Below, in pieces: positions 21,759 to 33,585 of a stretch of DNA of 64,000 bases (its first letter is position 1; each line of letters begins with the position of its first letter). The stretch lies in NCBI GenBank assembly GCA_020744225.1, contig JAGMWG010000001.1, positions 3,100,001 through 3,164,000 of the forward strand, written 5' to 3'. The notes below the pieces were generated by a model, which was not told the DNA's origin, ran no database searches, and worked only from the letters and a program-made list of their open reading frames with translations. The DNA is from Paraphoma chrysanthemicola. Its lineage: Eukaryota; Ascomycota; Dothideomycetes; Pleosporales; Phaeosphaeriaceae. The position numbers and the translations under genes were made by a program.

Positions 21759-24243
21759 ATGGCGTGCTGTGTGATTACAGCGTTCATCATGAATAGGATC
21801 ATCAAAGCCTGCGACACATTTGACATGCACTTCCTCGAGATTAGATACCACGATGACGATATTGCTCCAGCTCAGGAAGCAGGACGAGTCGAATCCAAAA
21901 TGTGTCGTCTCAGTATAGATGGTATGACATGCGCAGCCTGCGTAAACGCCATCACCAAAGCACTGGAGAGTGTCGCCGGCGTCTTCAGGGCTAAAGTGTC
22001 GTTAAACCTCGGCCGTGTGAACGTATCCTACGATCCGACCTTAGCAAGACCTCAACAGCTATTGCATGCTGTAAATTCCGCTGGCTATCAGGGTTCAATC
22101 GGGGAGAAAAGTACAAATGAGATAATCAAGGTTTTACGACAATCGAGCGAACTTCAACATCTTCGAGGCGTCATTTCATCGGCAAGCGTATGCGCCGTTA
22201 CCATTTTGTCGCTGGAGTATCTCCATTCGTCCTCTCAAATACGTGCGGCTTTACCCTTCTCCGTTCAGAGCCATGTTGTACCATGGTTAATATTTCTGCT
22301 TTCTGCGAAAGCGCAGGTGTTCGACGCTTGGACAATTCACACTCGAGCCTGGAGTAGAGTCTCTGCTTCAATGGATACGCTTTTGAGCCTGTCCTTAATC
22401 CTCGGCCTCGGACTAAGCTTAGTTGGAGTGATCTCTAGCAATTCAGGATCATCGTCTCAGCCTTACGCTTCGTCCGGCTCCTCTCTTACTGTCGTTCTTC
22501 TTGCCGGAAGATACCTAGAAGCCGTGCTGCGAAGAGAAGGCAACGCACATCTTTCGGCTTTATACGAGATACAAATGGACAAGGAAAGATATCAGCTTCT
22601 TGGAAGTCCAACAGCCCTACCGGCATCTCTGCTCAAGGAAGGCGACGTGGTTGTCATTCACCCCCATACTACGATTCCTTGCGATTGCTATATCGTCAAT
22701 GGAAGTTCGGCGATCGACGAGGCGAACATCACTGGAGAAGCTTTCCCTGTTTCTCGGGGAGTGGGAGACTTTCTACTGGCGGGCTCCAAGAACATCAACA
22801 GCTCCTTACAAGTCACCATTTGCCAGGATCGAAGTGAATCATCCCTTGCAAGAATCATTGAAGGGGTAACTACTGCTACCGAGCAGCGACTTGAAGGTAC
22901 TGAGTCTCTCGACACAGTAATGCAATTTTTTGTTTCTGGTGTTATTGTCTTAGCCGTCTTAGCATTCTTGTTCACACTGCGCCAGCAGAAAGGAGTGCCT
23001 CTTCTAGTCGCTTCCATAGCTGCTTGTGAAAGAGCGATGACCGTACTGGCTGCTGCATGCCCTTGCGGTCTAGGATTGGCGACTCCCTCTGCAGCAATGG
23101 CAGGAGTAGATGCTGCTTACACAAAGGGAATTCTACTAAACGGGGGCATCAAGACTATGAATGCCATACGGAACATAACACATATCGTTATGGACAAGAC
23201 CGGGACGCTCACAGAAGGTCGGCTCAGCGTCCTTGACCATCACTTTGACGACCACGTGAAGATCAATCATGCCGTACTGTATCGCCTACTAGCAGCAGCG
23301 GAGTCAGAGGAGGCCCGCTTTCACCCAGTAGCAAAAGCCATCTTCAAATGGTCACTGAGGCAGTGCTACTCTGGAGACTCTCAATCGTTGGCCATGGGCG
23401 CCCTTCCCAGGACCCGGAATTTTGAACGAGGGACTGGTGAAGGGCTCAGCTGCGAAGTTTGTGCATATCCAAATACCTGGATACACGTCTGCATAGGTAC
23501 AGCAAAGTACCTGGAGCAGGCTGGGATCACAATAGCACACAGTGCGTCGAAGCTGTTTGATCGCTCTGTGGTCCACTTCGCTTTCGACCAGCAATACGGC
23601 GGCTACCTACACATTCAAGATACCGTACGACCAGAAGCCTCCAATGTCCTCAAAGGGATACTCGGTGATGGCCTGCAAGTTTCGATGTTGACTGGTGATG
23701 CTGCTCCCGAAGCCGCACGCATATCGTCTCTACTTAACATACCTGTCCTTGCATCGCGTGCCTCACCTTCCGATAAGAAGCAATACATCGAGTCATTGAG
23801 GGAGCAAGGGCACCGGGTCATGATGGTTGGCGATGGCAATAATGATGTAATGGCACAGGCAGTGGCCGATGTGGGAGTGTCGATATCTCTGACGCAAGGA
23901 TGTCTTGCTGGTACCGGCAGCGTTGTCATACTTTCTGGCGATCTCAACCGCCTTGCTGAATTGATGTCGATTTCCAAGAAGGTCATGTGGCAGGCAAGAC
24001 TGAACACCCGATGGGCACTGGTGTACAATGTTGTCGCACTAACTTTAGCGGTGGGTCTGCTCGAGCCCTGGGGCATCGTCATTACAGTGTAAGCATAGAC
24101 TGCGAACGTGTGGAAAGGATACAAGCTAACGAATGGATAGATCTATGGCTGGAAGTATGATGGCTCTTTCAAGCGTTAGTGTACTCTCGATGAGCCTTTA
24201 CTTGCGACATCAGCTCCGCGCAGGGTCCGAAATACATGGTTAG
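21759..24243 (+). CDS. Copper-transporting P1B-type ATPase
   Basis: Exon 1 (21759-24088) and a short last exon (24141-24243) encode 810 residues. A single heavy-metal domain carries GMTCAAC (Cys58, Cys61). The transport site CPC lies in AACPCGLGLATPSA (about 435), the phosphorylation site is DKTGTLTEG (about 478), and the hinge is VGDGNNDV (about 690). The last exon completes the final helix with the conserved YN and MALSS features. Differences from housekeeping CCC2-type pumps are the single metal-binding domain, TGEA in place of TGES in the actuator, FHP in place of SEHP, and loss of prolines in the last helices. It is probably an accessory copper pump that loads copper into secreted enzymes or exports it. 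The neighbouring AA9 gene encodes a copper enzyme. Confidence 0.93.
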
Positions 24244-24982
24244 CTATCGTTGCTGCGTGTAAGCGCCTTGGATCAAGCACATGGCGACTACTTGCGACTT
24301 TATCAAGCTGTAGCTATCAGAAATTTAGGCACTTCTGTCAGCTACCAGATGGTTTGCAAAGAGACACTATATACATCTTGGACATTTACCTTGTTTCATG
24401 CCACATAGCTTCGCTACATTATTCTTCTCGTTAGACTCGTAGGCTTCGCATTCTATTGTTGCTAGGTATGTGTTTTGTTCTTATTGATCATCTCAATATC
24501 GACAACATGGCCTCTTTCATCGGCCTAGGTTTCACTTGAAGCAAGTGAATGTTTTTCATTTGGTTGGATGATCAGGACCAAGGACAGGTGGTGTGAGAAT
24601 TTTGTGCCTCGGGAACATCAAGCCGAGTGCTCGTATTTGGCGAACTGTCAGATGCGGTATCGCAGCATGACCTTTTTCGTGCCTAGCGAAATATCCGACC
24701 TTGAAGTTCAACGTCTTTAGGCCATTCAAATTTGTGTTTTGTTGACTTCTAAACTCCGATAGTGATTCAATTCTCGGTGATGCGCCAAGTTATCGATGTC
24801 ACGTTGTCGATGATGTCAAGGTGGCCACGGACCTCCGAACGGTCTTGGCGTTGGCGGACTCGGCCTCGTACCCCCGCGACATTCCACGGTCGAAGATGCA
24901 TCACAGCGCACCTATCACTTGTTGTCGCCTTGTAGCCTCCCTTTATTCCCGTTCATTGCCTCGAGCTTGTGGGGTACAATAG
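24244..24982. other. Intergenic, MFS promoter side
   Basis: The 3' flank of the copper ATPase gene and the upstream region of the MFS gene, about 740 bases. No coding content was recognised. Scattered CGG/CCG triplets near 24820-24890 show no clear palindromic pair. Confidence 0.35.
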
Positions 24983-26444
24983 TTGGTTCTTGCGTCGCAT
25001 TCCTGCAGCATGACCGTCCGGCCGATAACAGATGACACTGAAACTTCGCCCCTGCTCGATGGTGACCGGAGCCACGAGCAGATGGACGAAGATGGCCTCA
25101 GACCAGGCAGCCACAAATTAGACGTTTCCCTTGCTATCAAAATAGGATCCACGATGGTTTCCTTCACTACTCTTGGCCTTTTCAACTCCTCGATTGGCGC
25201 AGTATTACCATTGTTGTCATCCTACTATCACCTTTCAGATCTGCATGTCTCGCTGCTCTTTCTGGCTGGACCTGTTGGGTATATCTTGGCAGCTCAGAGT
25301 AGCGACACAATACATTGTCGTTTTGGACAACGTGGAATTGCCTTTGTCGGGCCCATATTTCAGATTTTAGCTACTTTCGTTATTGCCACTCATTCCTCAT
25401 TTGGGTTGGTCTTGATTGGTTTCGCTCTGCAAGTAAGCTGTCTTGGAGGCTATCTCTAATAGATCTTATTCTAATCCTATCAGGGGTTGGGAACAGGCTT
25501 GCTAGACGGCAGCTGGTGTGCTTGGGCAGGCAGTATGGAGAACGCAAACACCATCTCTGGCCTGCTGCACGGGAGCTATAGCGTTGGCGGTGCTGCTGGA
25601 CCATTCGTGGTTACATTAATTACGACTAATCGCCTACCTTGGTACCTTTGGTACTACGCACTAGTAAGATCTCTTCATACTTGCTACCCCAACATATGCT
25701 GATAGACTGTTTAAGGGCATTCAAACCGTCTTCGAGTTACTAGTGTTGTTGTACGCATTCAGAAATGAATCAGGCTCCGTGTATCGCCAGAGCAAACAGC
25801 CAGAAATCGGAAACACCAGACCAGATACAAGAGCCATATTTCGTTATCACGCCACATGGCTGTGTGCCATGTACTTTCTCGCTTATGTTAGTACGGAGAC
25901 TGCCATTTCTGGTTGGGTCGTTTCCTTCATGCTACGAAAACGTAGTGCAACGCCGTACATGGCCAGTCTTTCCTCTTCCGGATTTTGGATCGGGATGGCT
26001 GTCGGCCGACTTCTGCTGGGCTTCGGTACCGACCGAATTGGCGTTCGCCGGGCAACGGTTTTATACTTCTTCTGCGCAATATTACTGCAACTCTTGTTCA
26101 TGGCCTGGACTTCGCCAGTCGTGTCGGTCATTGTCATGATACTTCTGGGATTCACGATGGGGCCAATGTTCCCCTCAGGCATCGTTGTGTTGACTCGATT
26201 GCTACCTGCAGAGTTACATATTGCAGCCGTATCGTTTGTGTCCTCCTTGGGGCAAGTTGGAGGTGCAGCACTGCCTTTCGCAATAGGTGCAGTGGTTGAT
26301 AAGCTCGGCATCGGCATTTTTCAGTATGCAATACTTTTGCAGACCGCAGTGGCAGTCGTGGTGTGGTTAGTCTTCGCCAGACTGCGGTCGGTTGCACCAA
26401 ATCAGCGCCTTGGTGCTAGCAGGGAGTTTCGAAGAGAGGACTGA
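24983..26444 (+). CDS. MFS transporter, FucP/MFSD4-like
   Basis: Exons 24983-25432, 25484-25663 and 25716-26444 join to 452 residues. A second ATG at 25010 would give 443. A charged N terminus (LLDGDRSHEQMDEDG) precedes about twelve membrane segments. The first half contains SSIGAVLPLLSSYYHLSDLHVSLLF and LLDGSWCAWAG; the second half has the RLLLGFGTDRIGVRRA loop typical of major facilitators. The set resembles the fungal FucP-like branch of the family, whose substrates are mostly unknown. The gene runs in the same direction as the copper ATPase and precedes the oxidative gene set. It could export a product or import a substrate for either neighbour; the sequence does not decide. Confidence 0.9.
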
Positions 26445-27951
26445 TTCGGGATGCGATACCATCAGTCACCGTCATCGCCTTCCTTTGGGTGACTAGATAC
26501 GATACCCCAGCATTCAAATACGACAATTCACATGTGGCTAATCGTGAGACCATCCTTGATTATGCTTGTCGAAACGTGTCATAGACCAGGGTTTCAAGTC
26601 AAAGGACTATCACAAGTGTCTGGGTATGACAGCAGCATTTCGATCTTTCACTGGATCGCGTCAAGCATCAGTATCCTTTTTACCGTTACACCAACGTCGC
26701 TCGCACCAACAGCGCACTGAACTTCAGCTGTGATGTGTCAACCCGGCCAAATTTGCTAAGAGTTGGATTCGGACCATACCTCACCTGCATGCGCGGCTTG
26801 GTCGCTTGCGCGACAATTGACCAAACTGCTTCGTAGTATGACGTTGAGGTGCAATTGTAAATTTCGTAGTCTTACGTCCACTAGCAATACGAGCTGTAGC
26901 TCTTGGCAATACTCATTGTCCCCAACCTTCCTTGGTGCTTGTGCAACATCTCGTATTTGGGCCAGTTGGCAAGTAGCGCGTGTCAGCATGCGTCGTAGCG
27001 AGCAGTCCCGAATTCAGCCTATATGAACGAGGTGCATGCAGTGCCAAGCTTAGCCGAAAGTCGACGTAAGGTCGTGCTGCAAGCTCTGAGTAGCCTGCTC
27101 TACTCCATCAAAATCGGTGTAAATTGACAACGGCATCGTTTGCTTAGGTTCTGATGATATTCATGCAATCGTCCAGAGCGAGCACACACCACTGGGTCTC
27201 TGAGACTTAGCTTGCATTGTTCGCTGGAAATATACTCACCCCTTGTAAGTGGATCCCAAAAGACTCGAAATATGCATCCAAGACTTTTCTCTGGGTGTGG
27301 AAGGCACAAATCATAGCTCCGCGGTTAGACCGAGCTTTCGCTCGCATCGCGCGAAGTAGTGCCGTAGCGACCGAATTGCTCAACCTGAAGTAGTCACATG
27401 AACCTGCAATTCGTGCATACTGGTTCTCAATAGTGTTTGATTTCTTTGACCACGCCTGTATCCTGATGAGACACACCAGGCACTCCCAAGTGACCGTGGA
27501 AGCTTTTTAAGTCCCCGGGTGCATATCTGAGGATCGCAAATTCGATTCAAACTGCCAGGTCTCAGAGGGGAAAAGATCTACTTCTCCTATGCAAGATATA
27601 TATCGAAATACGAGATGGCCGAAAATAAAACTTGAATTTCAGGGATTCTAGCAGGCATTCAGTCCCATGTTCACCGCGATTACGGGACTGGACAGGCCCA
27701 TTGGGTTCACTTGTCAGCGATTGCATTTGACCATCTTATGTGTACGGTCGCCGCCACCATTCAGATTTTACCATAAGATTATGGCTAAACTTCCATCAAT
27801 CGCAGCGTACCAGATACGAGCTTCAGGTACTGGGCAGACTTCCAAGAACATTGCTAATTCGAAGTCGTATTCAAGGAAGTGCTCTCGTATAAGTGAAGCA
27901 ATATCCCGCTCTCTTTGTTGTTCTCGCATCGCCGAATTTCAAACGAGAACA
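26445..27951. other. 1.5 kb intergenic stretch
   Basis: The region lies between the MFS stop and the FAD oxidase start. Apart from the minus-strand exon-like fragment at 27240-27476 there is no recognisable coding content. An open frame continues upstream of the oxidase ATG to 27667, but it lacks a domain and is read as untranslated. Confidence 0.4.
27240..27476 (-). pseudogene. Exon-like fragment, possible gene remnant
   Basis: On the minus strand an open frame of about 79 codons ends at a good donor (GTGAGT) and has natural-looking composition in its second half (LLRAMRAKARSNRGAM, then HTQRKVLDAYFESFGI). No upstream exon was found. A possible downstream exon adds only about 16 residues before a stop. 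I do not recognise the family. It may be a relic of a gene lost from this island or a chance frame. Confidence 0.25.
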
Positions 27952-29442
27952 ATGTCATCCCGACTTTATTATATTTTTGGTCTTCTGTTGCTCACAAGTC
28001 GTACCCTTGCTGATTCATGCTCGTCAATTGAGACACTGGGGTATATCAATGTAACGCGGCCTCTTAACCTAGCATATATCGAGGAGCAGACGCAATACTG
28101 GAGTACCTCTTGCTCTGCTCTGTTACCCTCGTGTATCATTTTCCCGAAAAGCGTGGAGGAAGTTTCCACTATTGTTCAGATTATCAGCAACACGACTGAG
28201 CCCTTTGCCGTCAAGTCCGGCGGTCACAATCCCAACAACGGCTGGAGCAGTGTCTCGAACGGCCCTTTGATCGCCTTGGAACACCTCGATCAAGCCAATC
28301 TCGATAGCGCTACTGGTATAGTCGATGTAGGCCCTGGCAACCGACTCGATGGCATTGCGGCCAAGCTACAAGGCAGTGGATGGACCTTTGTTGGGGGTCG
28401 CATTGGCAACACTGGGGTTGGAGGGCTTGTACTTGGTGCAGGCCTGTCGTATATGAGCACGCAATACGGGTGGGCCGCATCGTCGGTCCTAGAATACGAG
28501 ATTGTGTTCGCTAACGGAACAATTGGTCACATCAATGGCCTCAACTTTCCGGACATTTTCAAAGCATTGAAGGGAGGCGGTAATAATTTTGGCATCATTA
28601 GCAACTACCGCTTGCAAGCACATCGCCAAGACCTCGTATGGGGCGGAAACTTGGTCTTCCTCCGGACACCAAGCAAAGACAAGAAATTGCTCAGAGCCGT
28701 ACGAGACTTTACCGAGTACAACGAAGACGAGAAAGCAGCAGTAATTGTTACTGCTGAGCGTACAAATGTCAATGTGGTCGACTCATGGATCATTTTCCTG
28801 TTCTATGACGGCGCCAACCCACCCCCTGGTCTTTTCGACAATTTCACCGACGTCAACCCGCTCCTTGATACGACGAGAACGCGAACGTACGCAGACTTGA
28901 TGGCCTTGAGTAATTGGGTCGTAGTGAAAGGCTCCGTGGTCGACATAGCAACTGAGACTATTCCAATACCATCGGAGGCCAACGCAGAAGAGATCATGGA
29001 GACGCTACACAACCACTGGCGAGATGTCTCATCCACAACACTGCTCGTTCCGGGAATCGTCGCATCAATTGCATGGCAGCCTTTCTCCAAGAAAATTGCG
29101 CAGAAAGCACGGCAACTGAGTCCAGATTTGATCGATGCGGACGATACTGTTGATCGGTTCATCATCGAGATGAATTACAGCTTTGTACCCCAATCTTTGT
29201 ATAAAGAAATGGCTGACACCATGGAGCGCACTTATACGGGCGTGAGAGATAGGGTCACGGCGTGGCAGCAAGGTGGGAAATTGCCTCAGGCATACCTACC
29301 ACTCTTCATGAACTATGGGTTCTTTCGTCAGGATTACTTTGGGCGGCTGAAGCCAGAAAGCCGGGCACTGGCAAGGAGGGTGTCTGAGCAAGTCGACCCC
29401 GCGGGTTTCTTTAGGACACGCACTGGTGGATGGAAACCTTGA
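27952..29442 (+). CDS. Secreted BBE-type FAD-linked oxidase
   Basis: A single exon encodes 496 residues from the ATG at 27952. The frame is open to an ATG at 27667, but only the later start places a signal peptide (MSSRLYYIFGLLLLTSRTLA) at the N terminus. The FAD-binding fold is shown by FAVKSGGHNPNNGWSS, where the histidine is the usual covalent flavin anchor, and by GRIGNTGVGGLVLGAGLSYM. The second anchor, a cysteine just before the GVGG segment in bicovalent enzymes such as berberine bridge enzyme, is absent, so the flavin is probably held by one bond. Glycosylation sites (NVT, NTT, NGT, NFT, NYS) fit secretion. The family oxidises sugars, alkaloids, polyketides or alcohols. Its substrate may belong to the adjoining aromatic-oxidation set. 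Confidence 0.92.
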   Translation: MSSRLYYIFGLLLLTSRTLADSCSSIETLGYINVTRPLNLAYIEEQTQYWSTSCSALLPSCIIFPKSVEEVSTIVQIISNTTEPFAVKSGGHNPNNGWSSVSNGPLIALEHLDQANLDSATGIVDVGPGNRLDGIAAKLQGSGWTFVGGRIGNTGVGGLVLGAGLSYMSTQYGWAASSVLEYEIVFANGTIGHINGLNFPDIFKALKGGGNNFGIISNYRLQAHRQDLVWGGNLVFLRTPSKDKKLLRAVRDFTEYNEDEKAAVIVTAERTNVNVVDSWIIFLFYDGANPPPGLFDNFTDVNPLLDTTRTRTYADLMALSNWVVVKGSVVDIATETIPIPSEANAEEIMETLHNHWRDVSSTTLLVPGIVASIAWQPFSKKIAQKARQLSPDLIDADDTVDRFIIEMNYSFVPQSLYKEMADTMERTYTGVRDRVTAWQQGGKLPQAYLPLFMNYGFFRQDYFGRLKPESRALARRVSEQVDPAGFFRTRTGGWKP

Positions 29443-30078
29443 AACTAGTATCTGGGTTGCGAAAGTCTGCCTCTGGGACAGCCTTGAGCACAGCGATATC
29501 TACCCTACGACGTTGTACTGATATAAAACATGCAACAATACTTCCTTCAAGTCGTGCTCACGACCCTGTCGATGCTGTAGCGGTAGCTCCCTACCTATCA
29601 CTAATCTCAAAAAGACGGGCCTACGTTCGGAAGTTTTGTCGGTGTTGCCAGTCGTGCCCCACCCCACGCAAGTCCTATCCGCAACACACCTGCGCGGGTA
29701 TCTACCGCAGACTAGAAAGAATGACAGATAGCGTGGACTTCTTCGGCTTGGGACTGAATAATGTCCACCTTACGAATGCTACACAGTTTTGAACGCTGCT
29801 TCAAATCTGCTTATCAGCTATCACAATCCATGTCGGGCTTACTCCTGGACCTTTTGTCGGACCATATGTCCCGCAGTACCATCTACCGGGCGCACATCAC
29901 CTGTGGAGCCCAATAGAGTTCCAAATCTATCAGCTGTCCATTCCGCACAATGCCGTGTATAAAATAGCCCAAGCCACAACGGTATTTGACAGTAGCACAT
30001 GCAAAATTTGTTCTCAACAGTACGAGAGTTCTCTGTTTTATAGCTCACCGAGATAGCTTTAGATCAATTACACGATTG
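29443..30078. other. Intergenic, P450 promoter
   Basis: The stretch holds the oxidase 3' flank and the P450 upstream region. CGGAAG at about 29629 and CGGACCATAT near 29858 resemble parts of the elements described in the two divergent promoters further on, but the matches are short. TATAAAA occurs at about 29957. Confidence 0.35.
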
Positions 30079-32004
30079 ATGTTTGCTCTCAATCTTTTGG
30101 CAGCATTAGGTTGCATCCTCTTTGTTCTTCGTCTGGTTCTACAATCGAGGCAGCCGCGTGGCACAAAGCAACTACCGGGCCCTAGCGGTAATTTCTGGCT
30201 GCTTTACAATTCCTGACATAGAAAGTGACTGATTCTTGACTTCAGGCATACCGATCATCGGTAGCGGGCATGAACTGAAAAAAGGCAAACATGGCTACTT
30301 CTGGTTCAAATTCTCGGAATGGGCTAGCGACTATGGCCCCATCTTTCAATACAAAACCTTCGGCAGAATCAACGTAGTCATCAGCACAGAAAAGATTGCC
30401 AACGATCTACTGAGAGAACGTGGAGACATATACAGCTCCCGCGAGAACTTGCCCATGGCGTCTCAGTTATTGAGCGACAATAAGAGGGCTTTATTTCTTC
30501 CTTACGGAGGTATGTATACGTTTACTCCTACGAGTTTTCACAATGTGAAAGATGGTATCTTTCTATCACTTACGCTATGTCTGGCTTAGTTGAATTCCGT
30601 CGCGTTCGCAAACTGCAGCACCACTTTACTCAGGTCAAGGCCGCCAACTCGTACCAACCAACTCAGATGAAGGAGTCGGTGCGGCTCGTTCATGATCTTG
30701 TTCTGGCTCCTAGGAGATACAAAACTTTGTTCCGTCGATATGCTTCGGCTTTGATCCTACGACTTACTTACGGCGCGAAAATCAACACAGGAGATGAGGA
30801 CATCATTCGCTTGGTTTATGAGAACCAGCTGAATGCTGAACGAGTATCTGTACCTGGCCGCTACCTGGTTGACCTGCTTCCAGTTCTCATGAGGTTACCA
30901 ACTTGGATGGCTCCCTTTAAACAAGAGGCGGCTGCCCACCGCAAGCGAGAAGTGGCCCTGTTTACCGGCCTCGTCGAAGACGTGCAGAAGGATGTAGAGG
31001 CTGGTAAAGCGGGCGAGAGCTTCACACGCACGTGGTTGGAGAACAAGGAGAAGTTTGGAATTTCTGACTTGCAGGGCATGTATGTGCTAGGTGGCCTTTA
31101 TTCAGCAGCTGCATCTACTACAGCATCGCTAGCAATGAGCTGGATTTTGATGATGGTACTTAATCCGGACTGGTTCGCAAAGGTACAAAAGGAGATAGAC
31201 GATGTTGTCGGTCCGGATCGGCTTCCGGGTTTCGACGACATGCCGCAACTTCCAACGCTCAGGGCTGTGGTCAAAGAGGTAGCCAGAATGCGACCAGTCA
31301 CTGCTGGAGGTATGTTATGCTATCTACTAAACTGTAGACGTTTTGCGCTATTTTTGACGGCTAATGCCTTGTCGATAGGCATTCCACACAAATCGACAGC
31401 GGACGATGTGTACAATGGATATTTTATACCTGAAGGAAGCATTGCGCATTTCAATCTATGGTAACGCCACTATCTCTGAATGCACATTAATCAGTACTAA
31501 TTCCATTGGGCAGGGCCATTCACCATGACCAAGAATTATACCCCGAGCCGAATACTTTCAACCCGAATAGGTGGTTATCGTCCGAGTATCCGACATATCG
31601 AAGTCCACTCACCCAGTACCCCAACATGAATAACTACTCCCTATTCGGCTTTGGGCGGCGCTTATGCCCGGGAGCTCATATCGCAGAGCGAAGTATCAAC
31701 ATAATTGCCGCCCGTATTAGTTGGGCATGTAATATCCGAAAATGGACAGACCCAGATACTGGGAAGGAGGTTACACCCCCGGAGTATGATTGTAAGTCCT
31801 TTTTAAGTTACTCAATTTGCTAGCAAATTTGTTTCACGGCCACATGCTTATACGTAAGCCTCACTAACAATTGTCCTGATTATAGATGTGACGTCTCTTA
31901 ACACGGAGCCGCATGAATTCCCATTCGATCTCAATTGCCGATCCGCAGATCGATGGGAAATTCTCGAGAAAGAATCTGAGCAAGCAACTAAAGACTTGAT
32001 GTAA
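30079..32004 (+). CDS. Microsomal cytochrome P450
   Basis: Six exons (30079-30187, 30246-30509, 30590-31309, 31379-31460, 31514-31791, 31886-32004) give 523 residues. An N-terminal membrane helix (MFALNLLAALGCILFVLRLVL) and the hinge LPGPSG are followed by LPYG-VEFRRVRKLQHH (C-helix region), KEVARMRP (K-helix ExxR) and the haem loop FGFGRRLCPGAHIA. The I-helix reads GGLYSAAASTTASL: the threonines are kept, but the usual acidic residue before them is serine. The general layout resembles the CYP64/O-methylsterigmatocystin oxidoreductase group of fungal P450s, without a firm family number. It needs a separate reductase. Its place in front of the ring-cleavage genes suggests hydroxylation or demethylation of an aromatic compound. 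Confidence 0.92.
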
Positions 32005-32635
32005 ACACAAGCTTGAAAATTTATCATCCTGGTAGGGATCACAGTTAAGATGGCATATCTAGGAGCTTCTGAGATGTAAACATTTTATGCTTTGATTGGG
32101 AGTTTGGAAAAGCGCCATCTACCATCACTCGCAAACAAATTGACTGCTTCGTCCTGTACTGTTCGTCCCGTCGACGGAGTCCACTGCCTAGCGTATTTCA
32201 TGAATTGGAGATCGACTTGTCTTTTTACTAATCAGTTCAGATGAGAGTGGCACTCGAGCAAGTGTTTATTGACGTACGCGTTGTATTCCCGAATCCTCAC
32301 ACTGTTTCCTTCAGGCTTCGCTCAAAAGAACCTCTCCCTTGCAAGCGTGCGCAAAGGTAATCGATGAAGCACCGAGGCAAAAAGGCTCGCAGTGTGAGTC
32401 GCAAAAGATTCTACTACGAACAGCGAAAAGTTGAAGATTTTTGTGATGTTTTTTGGAGCACGCGAGAGGGATTGGAAATACAAGGATTTACTCTGATCAC
32501 ATTTAAGCGGCAGCTAAATTCATTCAACTGCAGTTGACTGCGGCGCAAGAAACAACAAAAAGATCTATCCGTGACTGTTCCTAGGCTCGAAGATCTGATG
32601 CGTGCATCGAAACCAGTCCGCGCTCAGACTGTGTA
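32005..32635. other. Intergenic between convergent genes
   Basis: The shared 3' flank of the P450 (+) and FAH-family (-) genes. Nothing beyond short meaningless frames was seen. Confidence 0.35.
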
Positions 32636-33585
32636 CTACTCATCCACGACTATATAGCGATTGCTAAGTGTCCCAATCTTCTCCACCCATACAGAGACGG
32701 TATCCCCATGCTTGATGAAGTTTGGTGGTTTCATAAATAGACCTACGCCACCCGGTGTACCCGTCATAATCACTGTGCCTTTTTGCAGCGTTGTACCTTT
32801 GCTCAAGAACGCAATAATCTGTCTCGCACCGAAACAGAGGTCTGACGTATTTCCTTGCTGTCTCAGCTCGTCATTCACGAATGTCCTCAGGGAGAGCGTG
32901 TCAGCCGCTCCCAAGACATGAGCAGCGACAAGGACCGGACCAAGCGGAGCGAATTTGTCCAGAGACTTTCCAAATGTCCATTGCGGCACAAGGCCGGCAA
33001 GCTCTGGGTCTCGTTGCCAATCGCGTGCACTGACATCATTGGTTGCAGTGTATCCGGCAATGAAATCTAGTGCGTCCTCCTCTTTCACATTTTTGCAGTC
33101 TTTTCCAATGACAAACGCAAGCTCGCCTTCATAATCAAGCTTTTTGATCGCAAATCTTGGAATCGGAATATCTTCCCCGTGGTCGGCTGCTGAATGACTG
33201 GGCTTGGTGAAAGTTGTGGGATATGGTGGTAGATGTCTACTAGCTTCAAGGACTGTTCCGAGTCAGATCATTGCCAAACTCTCTTTCACCACTATGAATT
33301 CTTACTATGAGACTTATAGTTCAAACCAATGCAACGAAAGATAGGTGTGTTCTTCGATTCAATTGGTCCCAGGAGAGTTTTGACTTTGTCGACTTTATCG
33401 GTGCGTTGGGCACTGATTGGTTCGGTACCCTCCAAAATCTTGACTTGCAGCTTCCCCTCCGTGGCCAATTGAGCAACGTTCTCTACTTCAGTGGGCTCAA
33501 GAATGGGCTCTCCGTATCGGATTTGGTTGTCGGTAGCCGAGACGTAGCGGACAAGACGGTCCCACGCGACCTGTATAGGAGCCAT
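32636..33585 (-). CDS. Fumarylacetoacetate hydrolase (FAH) family enzyme
   Basis: Exons 33585-33306 and 33252-32636 join to 298 residues. The splice restores CIGLNYKSHILEASRHLPPY, the family's conserved entry to the domain. Metal-binding and catalytic residues are visible in LDYEGELAFVIGK (the two acidic ligands), YTATNDVSARDWQ (Asp ligand) and FGKSLDKFAPLGP (lysine). GTIIMTGTPGGVG-like residues close the active site. Members act on 2-oxo or 2,4-dioxo acids: fumarylacetoacetate, fumarylpyruvate, 2-hydroxymuconate-type acids or oxaloacetate. The gene shares a promoter with the extradiol dioxygenase, so a hydrolase or decarboxylase/isomerase step on the ring-cleavage product is the likeliest role. 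Confidence 0.93.

Noticed and set aside
27667..27951. Upstream extension of the BBE oxidase to an earlier ATG
   Set aside because: The added 95 residues lack a domain and would bury the signal peptide that starts at 27952.
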